Source of the DNA: Gemmata sp.
GTDB lineage: Bacteria > Planctomycetota > Planctomycetia > Gemmatales > Gemmataceae
NCBI GenBank assembly: GCA_025055115.1
Contig: JANWYJ010000040.1
Location: forward strand, 21,419 to 85,418
DNA: 64,000 nucleotides
Direction of reading: 5' to 3'
The notes beneath the pieces are model-generated. The model did not search any database, was not told the DNA's origin, and saw only the letters and a program-made list of their open reading frames with translations. Positions 9,601 through 17,901 of the stretch are shown here, in pieces. The number at the start of each line of letters is the position of its first letter. Positions within the stretch are counted from its first letter, which is position 1. The position numbers were made by a program, and so were the translations under genes.

Positions 9601-10585
9601 CCAAGTGGTCTGGCTGTCAGAAGAACGTCGAGAACGGATTCTCGAAGAGTTGCATCGGCGCGCCGGCGACCGGTGGCCGCCCCCCTTGGTGTTTCAAGGC
9701 CATACCTCGGCCGATTTGGCCAACAACCGTGCCCTGGCCCAGCAACTGGCAGCGCCCAGTCCGGTCAAAGTTCCCACCGCCTGGTTGGGTGAACCTGTGG
9801 CCATCAAAGAACCGACCGCGGCCGCCTTCCGACCGCACGGTGGCATGAATTTGCTCATGGTCGGGCCGAATGAAGACGCTGCTCGGGCGCTGTTCGTCGC
9901 TTCGCTGCTGAGTTTGGCCGCTCAAGTGCCCGGAATACGCCTAACGATCTGCGACGGCACACCCGATGATGCCGACGCGGCGGACTATCTGCGACGGTTC
10001 GCGGCGTATTGGCCCCACGTTGTCGCTCCCGATCGCCTCGGGTTGGCCGCCGCATTGGCCGAATTGACCAACGACATCGACCAGCGCCAGAAGGGGGCTG
10101 CCGAACGCATGCCGCGATTCCTGTTCATCTTCGGGATTCAACGCTTCCGCGAATTGCGCAAATCCGAGGACGATTTCGGCTTCGGCCGTCGCAGCGAACG
10201 TGAACCATCCCCGGCCGAGCGACTGGCGGCCATCCTCCGCGAAGGCCCCCTGGTCGGGATTCATACCGTGGTGTGGTGCGATTCCCTGGTGAATCTCAAT
10301 CGGGCGTTCGACCGGCCGCTGGTGCGGGAATTCGGCATGCGCGTCCTCTTCCAAATGAGTGCCACCGACTCCAGTACACTGATGGATTCACCCGCCGCCG
10401 CAAAGCTCGGGCGCTACCGAGCCTTGTTTGTGCACGAAGAACAAGAACGGGCGGAGAAGTTCCGACCCTACGGATTGCCGGCCACAGAATGGCTCAACGC
10501 CGTCAGCGCCATCTTGCGTTCCCGAAGTGAACTGACCGGGGTCACGGCAGACGGGGTTTCCCGCTCGGTTTCCACCCCGGCCTGA
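6689..10585 (+). CDS. FtsK/SpoIIIE-type ATPase, EccC/EssC-like
   Basis: A 1298-residue protein starting at ATG 6689; a longer open frame upstream overlaps the previous gene and is not credible. Residues 1-200 are coiled coil. Two membrane spans lie near 208-255, and a second coiled coil runs to about 430. Three ATPase-like modules follow. The first (about 485-664) has lost its Walker motifs. The middle one (about 740-990) has Walker A G-K-T-G-S-G-K-S-T at about 758 and Walker B L-L-V-I-D-E-F near 868, with F-G-L-H-V-V-L-G-S-Q-T typical of FtsK/SpoIIIE. The third (about 1049-1270) reads V-G-P-N-E-D-A-A-R-A where Walker A should be. Membrane anchor plus three tandem modules is the plan of type VII EccC/EssC translocases. 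With the WXG100-like gene upstream this supports a secretion role rather than DNA translocation. Confidence 0.85.
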   Translation: MSENLFDCQRAAIERLREAIRTRATAEAEITTTFHRAREKAEREIARARQTHATALGQELAELEAAHTATIERIAAEYNAQLLALEQSRDDRRQQTTARFTAAQQKGQEDYNNDIWKHDSLLEAGEKAAHEQRDALLRKAAAGEEQIQSLRAQMESLLARVRLRSEQIAGQTELPPPSDDDPIQRLNKWLATAREQLTALQNAATPRWGHPRRLPVLILLGMAVGAVAGVILDNPWIATIVAAAVGLLVGTSLWLWLRSRGRETTRQFGQAIAQHLAEAARSVQLLQDFAQSEFNAQLQHLRDKHARRREKTDNYYKPLLELQKKQFDEELLRIETEFATAAESLRRQRGHATRAAEDHYRTRKEAIEARLGQELKAAEDAYTQAITAATAAREAAWNAMTSRWQAAVTEVEATFARLRQDGQEFFPPWEQLTASRAWPQRVPAGIRLGDWHFDTNILPELATTDGRWLLPGSLNEPVPAFIPFSERCSVLFRCRDDGRTAGVHALQSLMLRFLTGLPPGKVRFTIIDPVGLGENFAAFMHLADYDEKLVTAHIWTEARDIEQRLIDLTDHIASVIQKYLRNQYQSIEEYNRAAGEVAEPYRVLVVANFPTNFTPEAAKRLVSIATSGPACGVCVLTTVDTRAAMPRDFNLADLEAVSYTVAWKEGKFIPKDPLLAPFPPRIDPPPPPSTIADLVRRVGAASQEAVRVEVPFDFIAPAPDAVWQASAAKGFEVPIGRAGATRRQVFSLGRGTAQHAVIAGKTGSGKSTLLHALITNLALTYSPDEAELYLIDFKEGVEFQWYATYRLPHARVVAIQSEREFGVSVLQRLDGILRERGEKFRDAGVNDLAAYRAARPEEKTPRILLVIDEFQAFFTEDDKLAQEAALLLDRLVRQGRAFGLHVVLGSQTLGGAYSLARSTIDQMAVRIALQCSDADAQLILSKDNTAARLLSRPGEAIYNDQNGLTEGNDPFQVVWLSEERRERILEELHRRAGDRWPPPLVFQGHTSADLANNRALAQQLAAPSPVKVPTAWLGEPVAIKEPTAAAFRPHGGMNLLMVGPNEDAARALFVASLLSLAAQVPGIRLTICDGTPDDADAADYLRRFAAYWPHVVAPDRLGLAAALAELTNDIDQRQKGAAERMPRFLFIFGIQRFRELRKSEDDFGFGRRSEREPSPAERLAAILREGPLVGIHTVVWCDSLVNLNRAFDRPLVREFGMRVLFQMSATDSSTLMDSPAAAKLGRYRALFVHEEQERAEKFRPYGLPATEWLNAVSAILRSRSELTGVTADGVSRSVSTPA

Positions 10586-10763
10586 ACACCACGCCGCCAT
10601 CCTCGGGACATCACACGGGGACAAGCGTCCTGGTCGGAAGGGCCAACCGCCCGAGCGATTCCGGCCTGGCCAGACGGCAGGCATAACATAACGCAAAACC
10701 CACTTGTCGGAAGGAGCGTTGTTGCTCTAAGTTGGGCGGTGAAAAGCCATGGAGGGCTACGGG

Positions 10764-11918
10764 ATGGCCAAATTCTCCCTTCCCCGGGTTGCGATCGTGG
10801 GGGCTGGCCCCATCGGGATGGAAGCCGCTCTGTACGCGAAGGCCTGTGGGCTGCCGGTGAGCGTTTATGAGCGGGGCGAAGTGGGGGATCATCTCCGCCA
10901 GTGGGGTTATGTGCGTATGTTCACACCGTTTGGCTGGAATGTCACTCCACTGGGCCTGGCCGAACTCCGCCGCATCCGAGGTAGCCGCGACTTCCCCCAG
11001 CCCCGCGATAGTCTCACGGGTCAGGAGTTTCTCGAATCCTATCTGAGGCCCCTGGCCGAGTGCGAAACACTGCGCGGTAGCCTCCATTGGGGGCACACGG
11101 TCTGGCAAATCGGCCGGACACTGAACCGGACAAAGGCCGAGGTGAGTGAACGGGGGCCGTTCCGGCTGCTGGTAACAGATGCTAATGGCCAGGAACGGAT
11201 CGCGGTGGCCGATGTGGTGCTCGATTGCACCGGGACTTGGGGCCATCCCAACTCGCTGGGCGATGGTGGCATTGCGGCCGTGGGGGAACGCGCCGCTCGG
11301 CCCCACATCGCCTGGGGGCTGGAAGACATTTGCGGCCCCAAGCGTGCGCACTACGCCGGCCGCAGCATCGCTCTTATCGGTGATGGTTATTCCGCCGCCA
11401 CCACCATCAGTGCCTTGGCCGAACTGGCCGACGAATTTCCGGAAACGTGGGTATTTTGGATTTCGAACGGCCCGCGCGGAGCGCCATTACCCCGTATTCC
11501 CCAGGATCCGCTCAAGGAACGGGATCGGCTTGCGGTGCGTGCCAATGCACTGGCGACACGCGGCGATGGCAATCTCGAATTCCACCCGCAAACTGTGATC
11601 GATGAAGTGATTTGTCACAATCCTGAAGGTGGCTTCCGTATTGCCGGGCGCAGCGCAGGCCGACCGGTGGTATGGGAGGTCGAGCGTATTATCGCGAATG
11701 TCGGTTACTCCGCCGATCTTGGTTTGTGTCGGGGTCTGCTCGTCGATCCGCCTGATCGGAAGCCCGAAACGCGTGAACCGGGCTATTACATTCTGGGGGT
11801 CAAAAGTTACGGCCGATATTCGGGTTTTCTGCTGCGCGATGGTTTCGAGCAAATCCGCCGTGTATTTGCCCAGATCATGGGCCAATCGCGGCTCGATCTT
11901 TACGCTCACGCCGCATGA
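10764..11918 (+). CDS. FAD-dependent NAD(P)-binding oxidoreductase
   Basis: A protein of 384 residues. The N-terminus holds a dinucleotide-binding beta-alpha-beta fold with G-A-G-P-I-G-M-E, ending in the acidic V-Y-E-R. A second nucleotide-binding segment appears mid-protein (I-A-L-I-G-D-G-Y-S-A). The stretch V-V-L-D-C-T-G-T-W is typical of pyridine-nucleotide disulfide or flavin monooxygenase relatives. No redox CxxC pair is seen, so a monooxygenase-like or FAD-binding dehydrogenase role is more likely than a thioredoxin reductase. ATG 10764 follows GGAGGG by 7 bp and is preferred to ATG 10749. The gene lies 147 bp upstream of a cyclase-like gene on the same strand, with a 73-bp-spaced repeat pair in between. 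Substrate unknown. Confidence 0.75.
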   Translation: MAKFSLPRVAIVGAGPIGMEAALYAKACGLPVSVYERGEVGDHLRQWGYVRMFTPFGWNVTPLGLAELRRIRGSRDFPQPRDSLTGQEFLESYLRPLAECETLRGSLHWGHTVWQIGRTLNRTKAEVSERGPFRLLVTDANGQERIAVADVVLDCTGTWGHPNSLGDGGIAAVGERAARPHIAWGLEDICGPKRAHYAGRSIALIGDGYSAATTISALAELADEFPETWVFWISNGPRGAPLPRIPQDPLKERDRLAVRANALATRGDGNLEFHPQTVIDEVICHNPEGGFRIAGRSAGRPVVWEVERIIANVGYSADLGLCRGLLVDPPDRKPETREPGYYILGVKSYGRYSGFLLRDGFEQIRRVFAQIMGQSRLDLYAHAA

Positions 11919-11932
11919 ACCGCGCAGTTGCC

Positions 11933-12043
11933 CTTGTCCCGTCGGGCTGGGAGGCATTACAGTTGCGACTTGTCGATGTCCGTGTACTGATACTATCGGC
12001 CGTAGCTTGTCCCGTCGAGCCGGCAGGCATTACAGTTGCGACT
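11933..12043. repeat. Pair of 38-bp direct repeats, 73 bp apart
   Basis: Copies at 11933-11970 and 12006-12043 both start cttgtcccgtcg and share ggcattacagttgcgact, with only a few mismatches. They are separated by 35 unique bases. They fill the space between the FAD oxidoreductase stop (11918) and the next start (12066). This is one of four loci in the window with this 73-74-bp period. Confidence 0.85.
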
Positions 12044-12065
12044 CGGCTGAGGTTGGGAAGGGTGG

Positions 12066-12980
12066 ATGATCGTGACGCCGGATTTCCTCTTTACCGAAGG
12101 ACGCTCAGCCCGCGACGATGCCTGGTTCGTGGAAGTCGGGGAGGTTCTCGCCCGCGGTTGGAAGGCTTACCTCGAACGTTACCGGTATTCCCCGCCCGAT
12201 ATTCCCGGCACTTGGCTCGCATGGCTCGACAGTGGCCTGCCCGCGGAAGCACCCGCCTGTGCAGAATTTGTACAGTTACTCCTCCATCAGCCGCGCCCTT
12301 CACGTCTGACGGAGCAGGCCCGGGTACTGACGGCTCTGGCCCGGAGCGGTTATGCGATCCACAGCGAGTGGGCGTCGCGAATTCATGAAACGTTGGAACT
12401 TCTTTTCGATACCTGTCGCCGGGATGGTGGCTGGTGTGATGCACTTCAACCGCAGCCGCAACAGCCGAGTTGCCCGGTTGTTACGGCGTGTGTGCTGGAG
12501 GCGTTGGGGGCGTTTGGCCTTCGTTGGGGGCAACCGATGGCCCAGCATGCGGTTCGGTTTATCCTGGCGCGGCAGGAAGAAACGGGTTTATGGACTGATC
12601 TGTGGCAGGTTTTTGCTGGCTTGGCGGCCGTTGGTTACGACCTGACGGCGATCGGCGTTCGTCGGGCGGTGCGTGGGTTGAAAGAACTGCAAAATGACGA
12701 TGGTGGTTGGGGTACCCCGCGTTCAACCCCGGGGGCGACAGCAGTCGCCGTCTTGGCCCTGTTGATCGCCGATGAGCCAGATTGTCCGGAAGTTCAGGCA
12801 GGGGCCGAGTATCTGGTGGGCACTCAGCGTGCCGACGGCTTCTGGCATGAAGCCACCGCCACGGTTTTGCAGGCCCTGGGGCGCTATCTCCGCGCGGTGC
12901 ATGGACCAGCTCTGTCCGAACTGCTCCACGACCTCGCGCTAGGGGATTGTCCGGTGGTTCGTTCTCCCCATGCCGCCTGA
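12066..12980 (+). CDS. Small alpha/alpha-toroid protein related to squalene-hopene cyclases / prenyltransferases
   Basis: A 304-residue cytosolic protein. It shows repeated helix pairs joined by QW-type motifs: R-D-G-G-W, L-Q-N-D-D-G-G-W-G-T-P and G-T-Q-R-A-D-G-F-W. These are the signature of the terpene-cyclase / prenyltransferase toroid. It is about half the length of a hopene cyclase, and the catalytic D-x-D-D-T-A motif of those enzymes is not visible, so it may be a single-barrel relative with another role. The ribosome binding site gaagggtgg lies just before ATG 12066. Pairing with the FAD oxidoreductase hints at lipid or isoprenoid modification, but that is inference. Confidence 0.65.
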   Translation: MIVTPDFLFTEGRSARDDAWFVEVGEVLARGWKAYLERYRYSPPDIPGTWLAWLDSGLPAEAPACAEFVQLLLHQPRPSRLTEQARVLTALARSGYAIHSEWASRIHETLELLFDTCRRDGGWCDALQPQPQQPSCPVVTACVLEALGAFGLRWGQPMAQHAVRFILARQEETGLWTDLWQVFAGLAAVGYDLTAIGVRRAVRGLKELQNDDGGWGTPRSTPGATAVAVLALLIADEPDCPEVQAGAEYLVGTQRADGFWHEATATVLQALGRYLRAVHGPALSELLHDLALGDCPVVRSPHAA

Positions 12981-13060
12981 CACGGGATGTGCCATTCTCC
13001 GCCTGCTGCCGAGTGGGCGAAATTCACGAGCCTCTTCCGAGTAGCTCCCGAGGTTGTGCG

Positions 13061-14497
13061 ATGCGCTGCGGATTTTTCGCCGGCCCTTTCACGCTAGTGT
13101 TGTTGGTCCCGCTTGGGCTGATGCCGGCTTCCGAACCGGTGGCCATTCCAGCAGCTCATCGGCCCAAGGCTACCGAAGTCGTGACTTACAAGGCTGGCTA
13201 CCGTTATCCGCAAGCGGGGTGGATTGTAGTTCACATTGAAGGCGAACCCTACGAACGCGGTTATCAGCACGGCCGGTTACTAGCCAAGGAGATCGCCGCG
13301 CACATGCGCATGCTCGCCACAGAGCGGAGCGTCAAAGCTCCAGCCGACGGGTGGCAGTCGGCTCGGCAACTGGCCAATGCCCTGTTGTTGCGCACCATCG
13401 ACCGCGAATTTCTCGAGGAAATGACAGGCATTGCCGAGGGAGCGACCGATGCCGGAGCCAGCTACGACAACCGCGACATCGACTTGCTCGACATCGTCAC
13501 CCTCAATTGTTGGATGGAAATCGAATGCCTCGATGCGGCGTTGGCGGCGACCCCCACCGGCTTGGAAGGGATGAAGTTCCCCCGCGATGGCGGGCCACAA
13601 GCCCCTGCGCCCCAACCCGTCTCGCCGCAGCGTTGCTCCGCCTTTATCGCCACCAAACCGGCCACCGCGGATGGTCAGATTGTCGTCGGCCATATCACCA
13701 TGGCCGGTTTGACCAGTGGCCCCTTTGTGAATGTCTGGCTCGATGTAGTGCCCAAGAACGGCCATCGCTTTGTGATGCAAGGGTTTCCCGGTGCCGTCTG
13801 GTCGAGCCAAGATTACTACATCAACGCCGCCGGCATTGTGTTGTGCGAAACCACCATCGACCAAACGCCCTTCGATATCCGCGGTCAATCCCTGGTCAGC
13901 CGCTGCCGCCGTGCCATTCAATACGGGGACAGCATCGACAAGGTGGTCAAGATGCTCTCCGAGAAGAATAACGGTCTTTATTCCAACGAGTGGCTGATCG
14001 GTGATTTGAAGACGAACGAAATCGCGATGTTCGAACTTGGGACCAAAACGCAGCGGTTGTGGCGCAGTTCCCGCGACGAATGGTTCGCGGATACCCCGGG
14101 CTTTTATTGGGGATGTAATAACGCGAAAGATATGGCAGTGCGGATGGAGGCTCAACCGGCCGACGCCACTGACGTTCGCGACGGTCTGGCGTGGAAAGCC
14201 GACGAGCGCGACAAAGCCTGGATGGCCTTCTACCAACAACACAAGGGGAAAATCGACGCCCCCACCGCCCGGAAAGCCCTCACCGATCCGGCGCTGGCGC
14301 TGCCGCACTCTCTCGATGCGAAGTACACCACCGCCAATTCCGCCAAGCAACTCGCCACCTGGGCCATGTATGGCCCCCCCACCGGCAAAGAGTGGAAGCC
14401 CACGCCAGAACAACTTCAGAATCACCCGGAAATCCAGGTGCTGCGGCCCCACCCGTGGACGGTTCTGACCATCGAACCGCCGCCGCGAAAGAAGTGA
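13061..14497 (+). CDS. Secreted C45-type (acyltransferase/phospholipase B-like) hydrolase
   Basis: A protein of 478 residues with a signal peptide (F-T-L-V-L-L-V-P-L-G-L-M-P-A). Residues about 60-80 read G-E-P-Y-E-R-G-Y-Q-H-G, the classic start of the C45 / acyl-CoA:6-aminopenicillanic acid acyltransferase fold. The likely nucleophile is the Cys of Q-R-C-S-A-F, followed by V-V-G-H-I-T-M-A. N-terminal nucleophile enzymes of this group cut themselves before this Cys and then hydrolyse amide or ester bonds. ATG 13061 follows gaggttgtgc; an open frame starting at 12947 would overlap the previous gene and lacks a good site. The substrate is unknown. Phospholipase B-like proteins share this fold and cannot be excluded. 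Confidence 0.7.
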   Translation: MRCGFFAGPFTLVLLVPLGLMPASEPVAIPAAHRPKATEVVTYKAGYRYPQAGWIVVHIEGEPYERGYQHGRLLAKEIAAHMRMLATERSVKAPADGWQSARQLANALLLRTIDREFLEEMTGIAEGATDAGASYDNRDIDLLDIVTLNCWMEIECLDAALAATPTGLEGMKFPRDGGPQAPAPQPVSPQRCSAFIATKPATADGQIVVGHITMAGLTSGPFVNVWLDVVPKNGHRFVMQGFPGAVWSSQDYYINAAGIVLCETTIDQTPFDIRGQSLVSRCRRAIQYGDSIDKVVKMLSEKNNGLYSNEWLIGDLKTNEIAMFELGTKTQRLWRSSRDEWFADTPGFYWGCNNAKDMAVRMEAQPADATDVRDGLAWKADERDKAWMAFYQQHKGKIDAPTARKALTDPALALPHSLDAKYTTANSAKQLATWAMYGPPTGKEWKPTPEQLQNHPEIQVLRPHPWTVLTIEPPPRKK

Positions 14498-14584
14498 GCG
14501 CACACCAGGGCCGAGCATCATACCAAAGCGGCCACGAACTGTCCCATCAGCCACACTGGCACAATCAGCTTGACTAATTGTCGG

Positions 14585-15376
14585 CTAGCGGCCCTCTTGG
14601 TCGATTTGTTCGCGAATCCGATCAATTGCTTTTTTCAATTCGGGTGATGCCTTCTGGTATTGCTCGTCCAGGTAGGGCTTGGCGCTGGAACCCATGACGC
14701 GGAGGGCATCTTCCGCCATGGCGCGGACAATCGGGTCGGGGTCGAGCAATTTGGTGGCCTGACAACGGGGGCGGATGCCGGCGCTGATGTTCACCTTGGT
14801 CTCCACGGTCATCAGACGGCCCTCCTGAAAGGTCAGCTGCGCGGTGATCTGACCTTTGTCCATATTTCGCGGATCGACGCGGGCCTCACCGGTGCTGATC
14901 ATCTTCACCCCTTCGACCTTCGTGCCCTGACTTTGGATGGTGAACTGGAAGTAACCATCCTGATGGAGTTCCGCGACGGCCCGCAGCCATGCTGTCGTGG
15001 CCTCATCAGCCTCGGTGGCCTTTTTCACCGACCGAGCATGTTGTTGGAAAAATTTCTCCAACTCTTTGGTATCGGTGATCAGGATGGGTTTTTGACCTTT
15101 GGCTTTGGGAATCGCGATAATATTTGTACTTTTGAGCGGTTCTGGGGCTGGGCGAGCCACAGGATAGAGCGGAAAGATGTGGGAAAAGAGGGCATAATCG
15201 GGGAAGGTTTCCGGGATTCCCTCACCCGTGAGAGGATGACTGCGGCCTGCCTCGGAGCCGGAGATACCGCGCAGGTAGTTTTTGAGCTGGGTCTGGGCAT
15301 CAACCCCGTCATCCGCACGCAGGGGGGCTGTGCCTCCCAACGCAACGCTGGCAATGATGGCGAAACGTGTGATCAT
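14585..15376 (-). CDS. Exported HEAT-repeat-containing protein of unknown function
   Basis: 263 residues with a signal peptide ending near A-P-L-R-A-D-D. The middle resembles a lipoprotein-carrier-like beta region (I-Q-S-Q-G-T-K-V-E-G-V-K-M). The C-terminus carries one HEAT/PBS-type helical pair, L-L-D-P-D-P-I-V-R-A-M-A-E-D-A-L. A GGGAG ribosome binding site lies 7 bp before ATG 15376. It converges on the C45-type hydrolase gene. I do not recognise a named family. Confidence 0.65.
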   Translation of the reverse strand: MITRFAIIASVALGGTAPLRADDGVDAQTQLKNYLRGISGSEAGRSHPLTGEGIPETFPDYALFSHIFPLYPVARPAPEPLKSTNIIAIPKAKGQKPILITDTKELEKFFQQHARSVKKATEADEATTAWLRAVAELHQDGYFQFTIQSQGTKVEGVKMISTGEARVDPRNMDKGQITAQLTFQEGRLMTVETKVNISAGIRPRCQATKLLDPDPIVRAMAEDALRVMGSSAKPYLDEQYQKASPELKKAIDRIREQIDQEGR

Positions 15377-15497
15377 TTTCGTCTCCCGAAGAGAGGGGGC
15401 GTCGTTGTGAATCTACTCTGCGGGGACCTTGCCACAAGAGAGTACCGGAGGCGTGTTACATTCCCAACGCCGTACGGAAGCTTAGGGGGTACGTGGT

Positions 15498-16118
15498 TCA
15501 GTTCCAGGACGCGGGGGGCGGAACGGTCGGAACGGGTTCGTCGCGATGGGTTCTTAGCCATGCCTTGATCGCCCAGCCGAAGGAGATCAGCCGCAGACCG
15601 TTGAACAATAGATCGATGCAAATGAGCGTGCCAATGACCCACGCACTGGATACGGGCCACTCAATCAGAATCAGCAGACCCAACAGAAGTGCCAGAATGC
15701 CCTGGAGGAGGAACCAGCCAGCGTAAGGATTCTTCGCGATCACTCCTGTGGCGAGGCGAAAGACCCCACCCACGAGGAAGATTACACCGATCACTACCGT
15801 CAATACCGACGCGCCCGTTTCCGGGCGTAGCACAAGCAACAGCCCCACCACGGCTGTGACAAGACCGCTGAGCAAATCCAGCCAAAAACCCGACCAACCT
15901 TGGCGCAGAAGCGCAAGAACGACTTCCGCAACCCCCGCCACCAAGAATAGCCAACCAATCATCAACACGGTGACAAGGGTGGCAATGCCCACAAACACCA
16001 ATCCCATGAAACCCAGCAGGATGAGCAACACGCCAAGGGCTACAAACCACCCCCAACTGCGGCGGAGAAAGTCGCATTCGTCGACCGTCAGAACGGTCAG
16101 CTTCAACAAGCTCGGCAT
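15498..16118 (-). CDS. HdeD/DUF308-family membrane protein
   Basis: 206 residues, six hydrophobic spans in three hairpins, with the repeated pattern G-x-x-x-L-x-G-x-x-x-L typical of HdeD-like proteins. Examples are L-G-V-L-L-I-L-L-G-F-M-G and L-L-S-G-L-V-T-A-V-V-G-L-L. The C-terminal 25 residues are hydrophilic and Pro-rich. In E. coli HdeD helps survival at acid pH; elsewhere the role is unclear. ATG 16118 has a weak site (gagg 9 bp upstream). A 121-bp gap separates it from the HEAT-repeat gene downstream on the same strand. Confidence 0.85.
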   Translation of the reverse strand: MPSLLKLTVLTVDECDFLRRSWGWFVALGVLLILLGFMGLVFVGIATLVTVLMIGWLFLVAGVAEVVLALLRQGWSGFWLDLLSGLVTAVVGLLLVLRPETGASVLTVVIGVIFLVGGVFRLATGVIAKNPYAGWFLLQGILALLLGLLILIEWPVSSAWVIGTLICIDLLFNGLRLISFGWAIKAWLRTHRDEPVPTVPPPASWN

Positions 16119-16253
16119 CGGCGCGGCCTCATTCGCTGATCGTGAAACTGTCGGTAGTTACGCCATTGCTGCCGTTAGGGATTGTTGCAAAACCCGACAA
16201 AAGCCGAACGATAAGCCGTATTCGGCAACTATCCCGGTGTTTAGAAACGGCCT

Positions 16254-17468
16254 CTAGTCTTTCCAGACGGCCACCTGCCCGCTCCGCAGTGACTGATTGG
16301 CGAGGTGGGCCGCGGCGGCTGCACGGACACCGGCTTCCGCGGGGCAAGCCACTTTCTTGGTCCGGTCGCGGATACAACTGATCCAATTCGCCAAATGGAG
16401 CCATTCGCCATCGGGTTTGTCGTAAAAGTCTAACCCCTTCTCGCCAGTACCCAGAACCAATGAAGATGGCTCCGGTTTTTTCTTACCGCGATCCGGAATG
16501 ATTTCGTAGCGGCCCCGATCCAAATACAGTGTCCCTTCCGTACCCATGAATTCGCACATCGAGCCGTGGCGATTGCTGCTGAAGGTTCCTTCAAAATGGA
16601 CTTGCACTTGTTTCTCCGGGTAACGGAGGAGTGTTTGTACAGTGTCGGGCGTTTCCCAAAGCCCTTGGGCGTGGAACCAATCGCCAATGCTGGTGGCCGT
16701 TGCCGGGTGATCGAGTTCCAGAAACCAATGCACAACGTCGATCCAGTGCACCATCAGATCGGTGAAGATACCACCGCCGAAGTCCCAGAACCATCGCCAC
16801 TGCCGGAAACGATAGGCGTCGAATTCTTGGGGCTTGGCGTTACCAAGGAACCGCTTCCAATCGATGGTGCGGGCATCGAGTGGGTCTTTGCCTTTGGCGG
16901 CTCGTGGGGCATTGCGGTTCCATGTACAGCGCACCTTGTGAACGGTACCGATAGTGCCCGCTTTCAAGACCTCGTAGGCCTTGAGAATGTGCGTCATGCT
17001 CCGTTGTTGGGTGCCGACCTGCACCACCCGCCGATGGCGGTTTTGCGCAGCAATCACTGCTTTTCCTTCGCTGAGGTCGTGGGTGAGTGGTTTTTCGACA
17101 TACACATCTTTGCCCGCTTGGCATGCCTCCACAGTATGAGGCACATGCCAATGGTCGGGGGAGGCGATCAGCACCGCATCGACATCGGGCCGGGCGAGCA
17201 ATTCTTCGTGTTTTTTCGTCGCGAAGGCGCGAGGGTCAGCGAGCTTTTTCGCCGCTTCGAGATTGTCGTCCCACACATCGCACACCGCGGTGATTTTCAC
17301 GTTCGGCAACGTTGGGAACGACTTGAGCAGATGCCGGCAGCGGCCACCACAGCCGATCAGCCCCACCTGCAGGGTATCGTTCGCTGCGAATCCGCGCGAC
17401 GATTCCACCGCCAGGCCCGAAGCGGCTACGACAGAGGATGCGAGAAACATACGACGGTTGGTCGTCAT
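16254..17468 (-). CDS. Tat-exported Gfo/Idh/MocA-family oxidoreductase
   Basis: A protein of 404 residues. The N-terminus T-N-R-R-M-F-L-A-S-S-V-V-A-A is a twin-arginine signal. It is followed by the Rossmann motif V-G-L-I-G-C-G-G-R and the family's E-K-P-L-T-H-D at the substrate end of the nucleotide site (usual motif E-K-P). ATG 17468 has GGAG 7 bp upstream; the open frame extends to 17582 without support. The family reduces or oxidises sugars and sugar acids with NAD(P); planctomycetes carry many secreted members of unknown substrate. A second, unlinked member lies at 20220-21545. Confidence 0.88.
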   Translation of the reverse strand: MTTNRRMFLASSVVAASGLAVESSRGFAANDTLQVGLIGCGGRCRHLLKSFPTLPNVKITAVCDVWDDNLEAAKKLADPRAFATKKHEELLARPDVDAVLIASPDHWHVPHTVEACQAGKDVYVEKPLTHDLSEGKAVIAAQNRHRRVVQVGTQQRSMTHILKAYEVLKAGTIGTVHKVRCTWNRNAPRAAKGKDPLDARTIDWKRFLGNAKPQEFDAYRFRQWRWFWDFGGGIFTDLMVHWIDVVHWFLELDHPATATSIGDWFHAQGLWETPDTVQTLLRYPEKQVQVHFEGTFSSNRHGSMCEFMGTEGTLYLDRGRYEIIPDRGKKKPEPSSLVLGTGEKGLDFYDKPDGEWLHLANWISCIRDRTKKVACPAEAGVRAAAAAHLANQSLRSGQVAVWKD

Positions 17469-17901
17469 GGGAGAACTCCGCGCAGGGCGGCTTTCAGCAG
17501 ACCGCGACTGCCGTGCAACTTTCTCAGGATTTCGGTGCAACTTTCTCAGGATCAGGTTCCCAAGAGAAGGTGCCCTCAGCATACTGCGAGTTGCGGCAAA
17601 GAAAATAAGAAACCCCGAGCAGTCATCAGTGCTAGAGGCTGATGCAGCTGAAGCATCAGTTTGACCTTAGGTGGCCAAGCCGATGGACCGCGACGATCCG
17701 GGCTCCGCAACCGAGCCGAGAAGAACAATCGTGGTTGCATTCAGTCATCGTGGTTGCATTCAGTCAACAAGACCGATGCTGACGGGAGCAGCCGGCGACA
17801 CCGACCTATTCGCGCGTCGCAAATTTTTGCCCCGGGTCCTTGACTATTCGATTCTTTTGCTCATAATATACATGTGAATACTTGGCGGCAGGATGGGGTC
17901 A
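17469..17901. other. 433-bp intergenic stretch with two direct repeats and a hairpin
   Basis: No gene seen. An 18-bp unit gtgcaactttctcaggat occurs at 17513-17530 and 17535-17552, period 22. A 19-bp unit atcgtggttgcattcagtc is tandemly doubled at 17728-17746 and 17747-17765. A hairpin with stem ctgatgc/gcatcag spans 17639-17659. An AT-rich patch (ctcataatatacatg) lies near 17860-17876. Confidence 0.7.

Noticed and set aside
11933..12043. One-spacer CRISPR
   Set aside because: Repeat and spacer sizes fit, but the repeat is unlike those at the other 73-bp loci, there are no cas genes, and at other loci one copy is part of a coding sequence.
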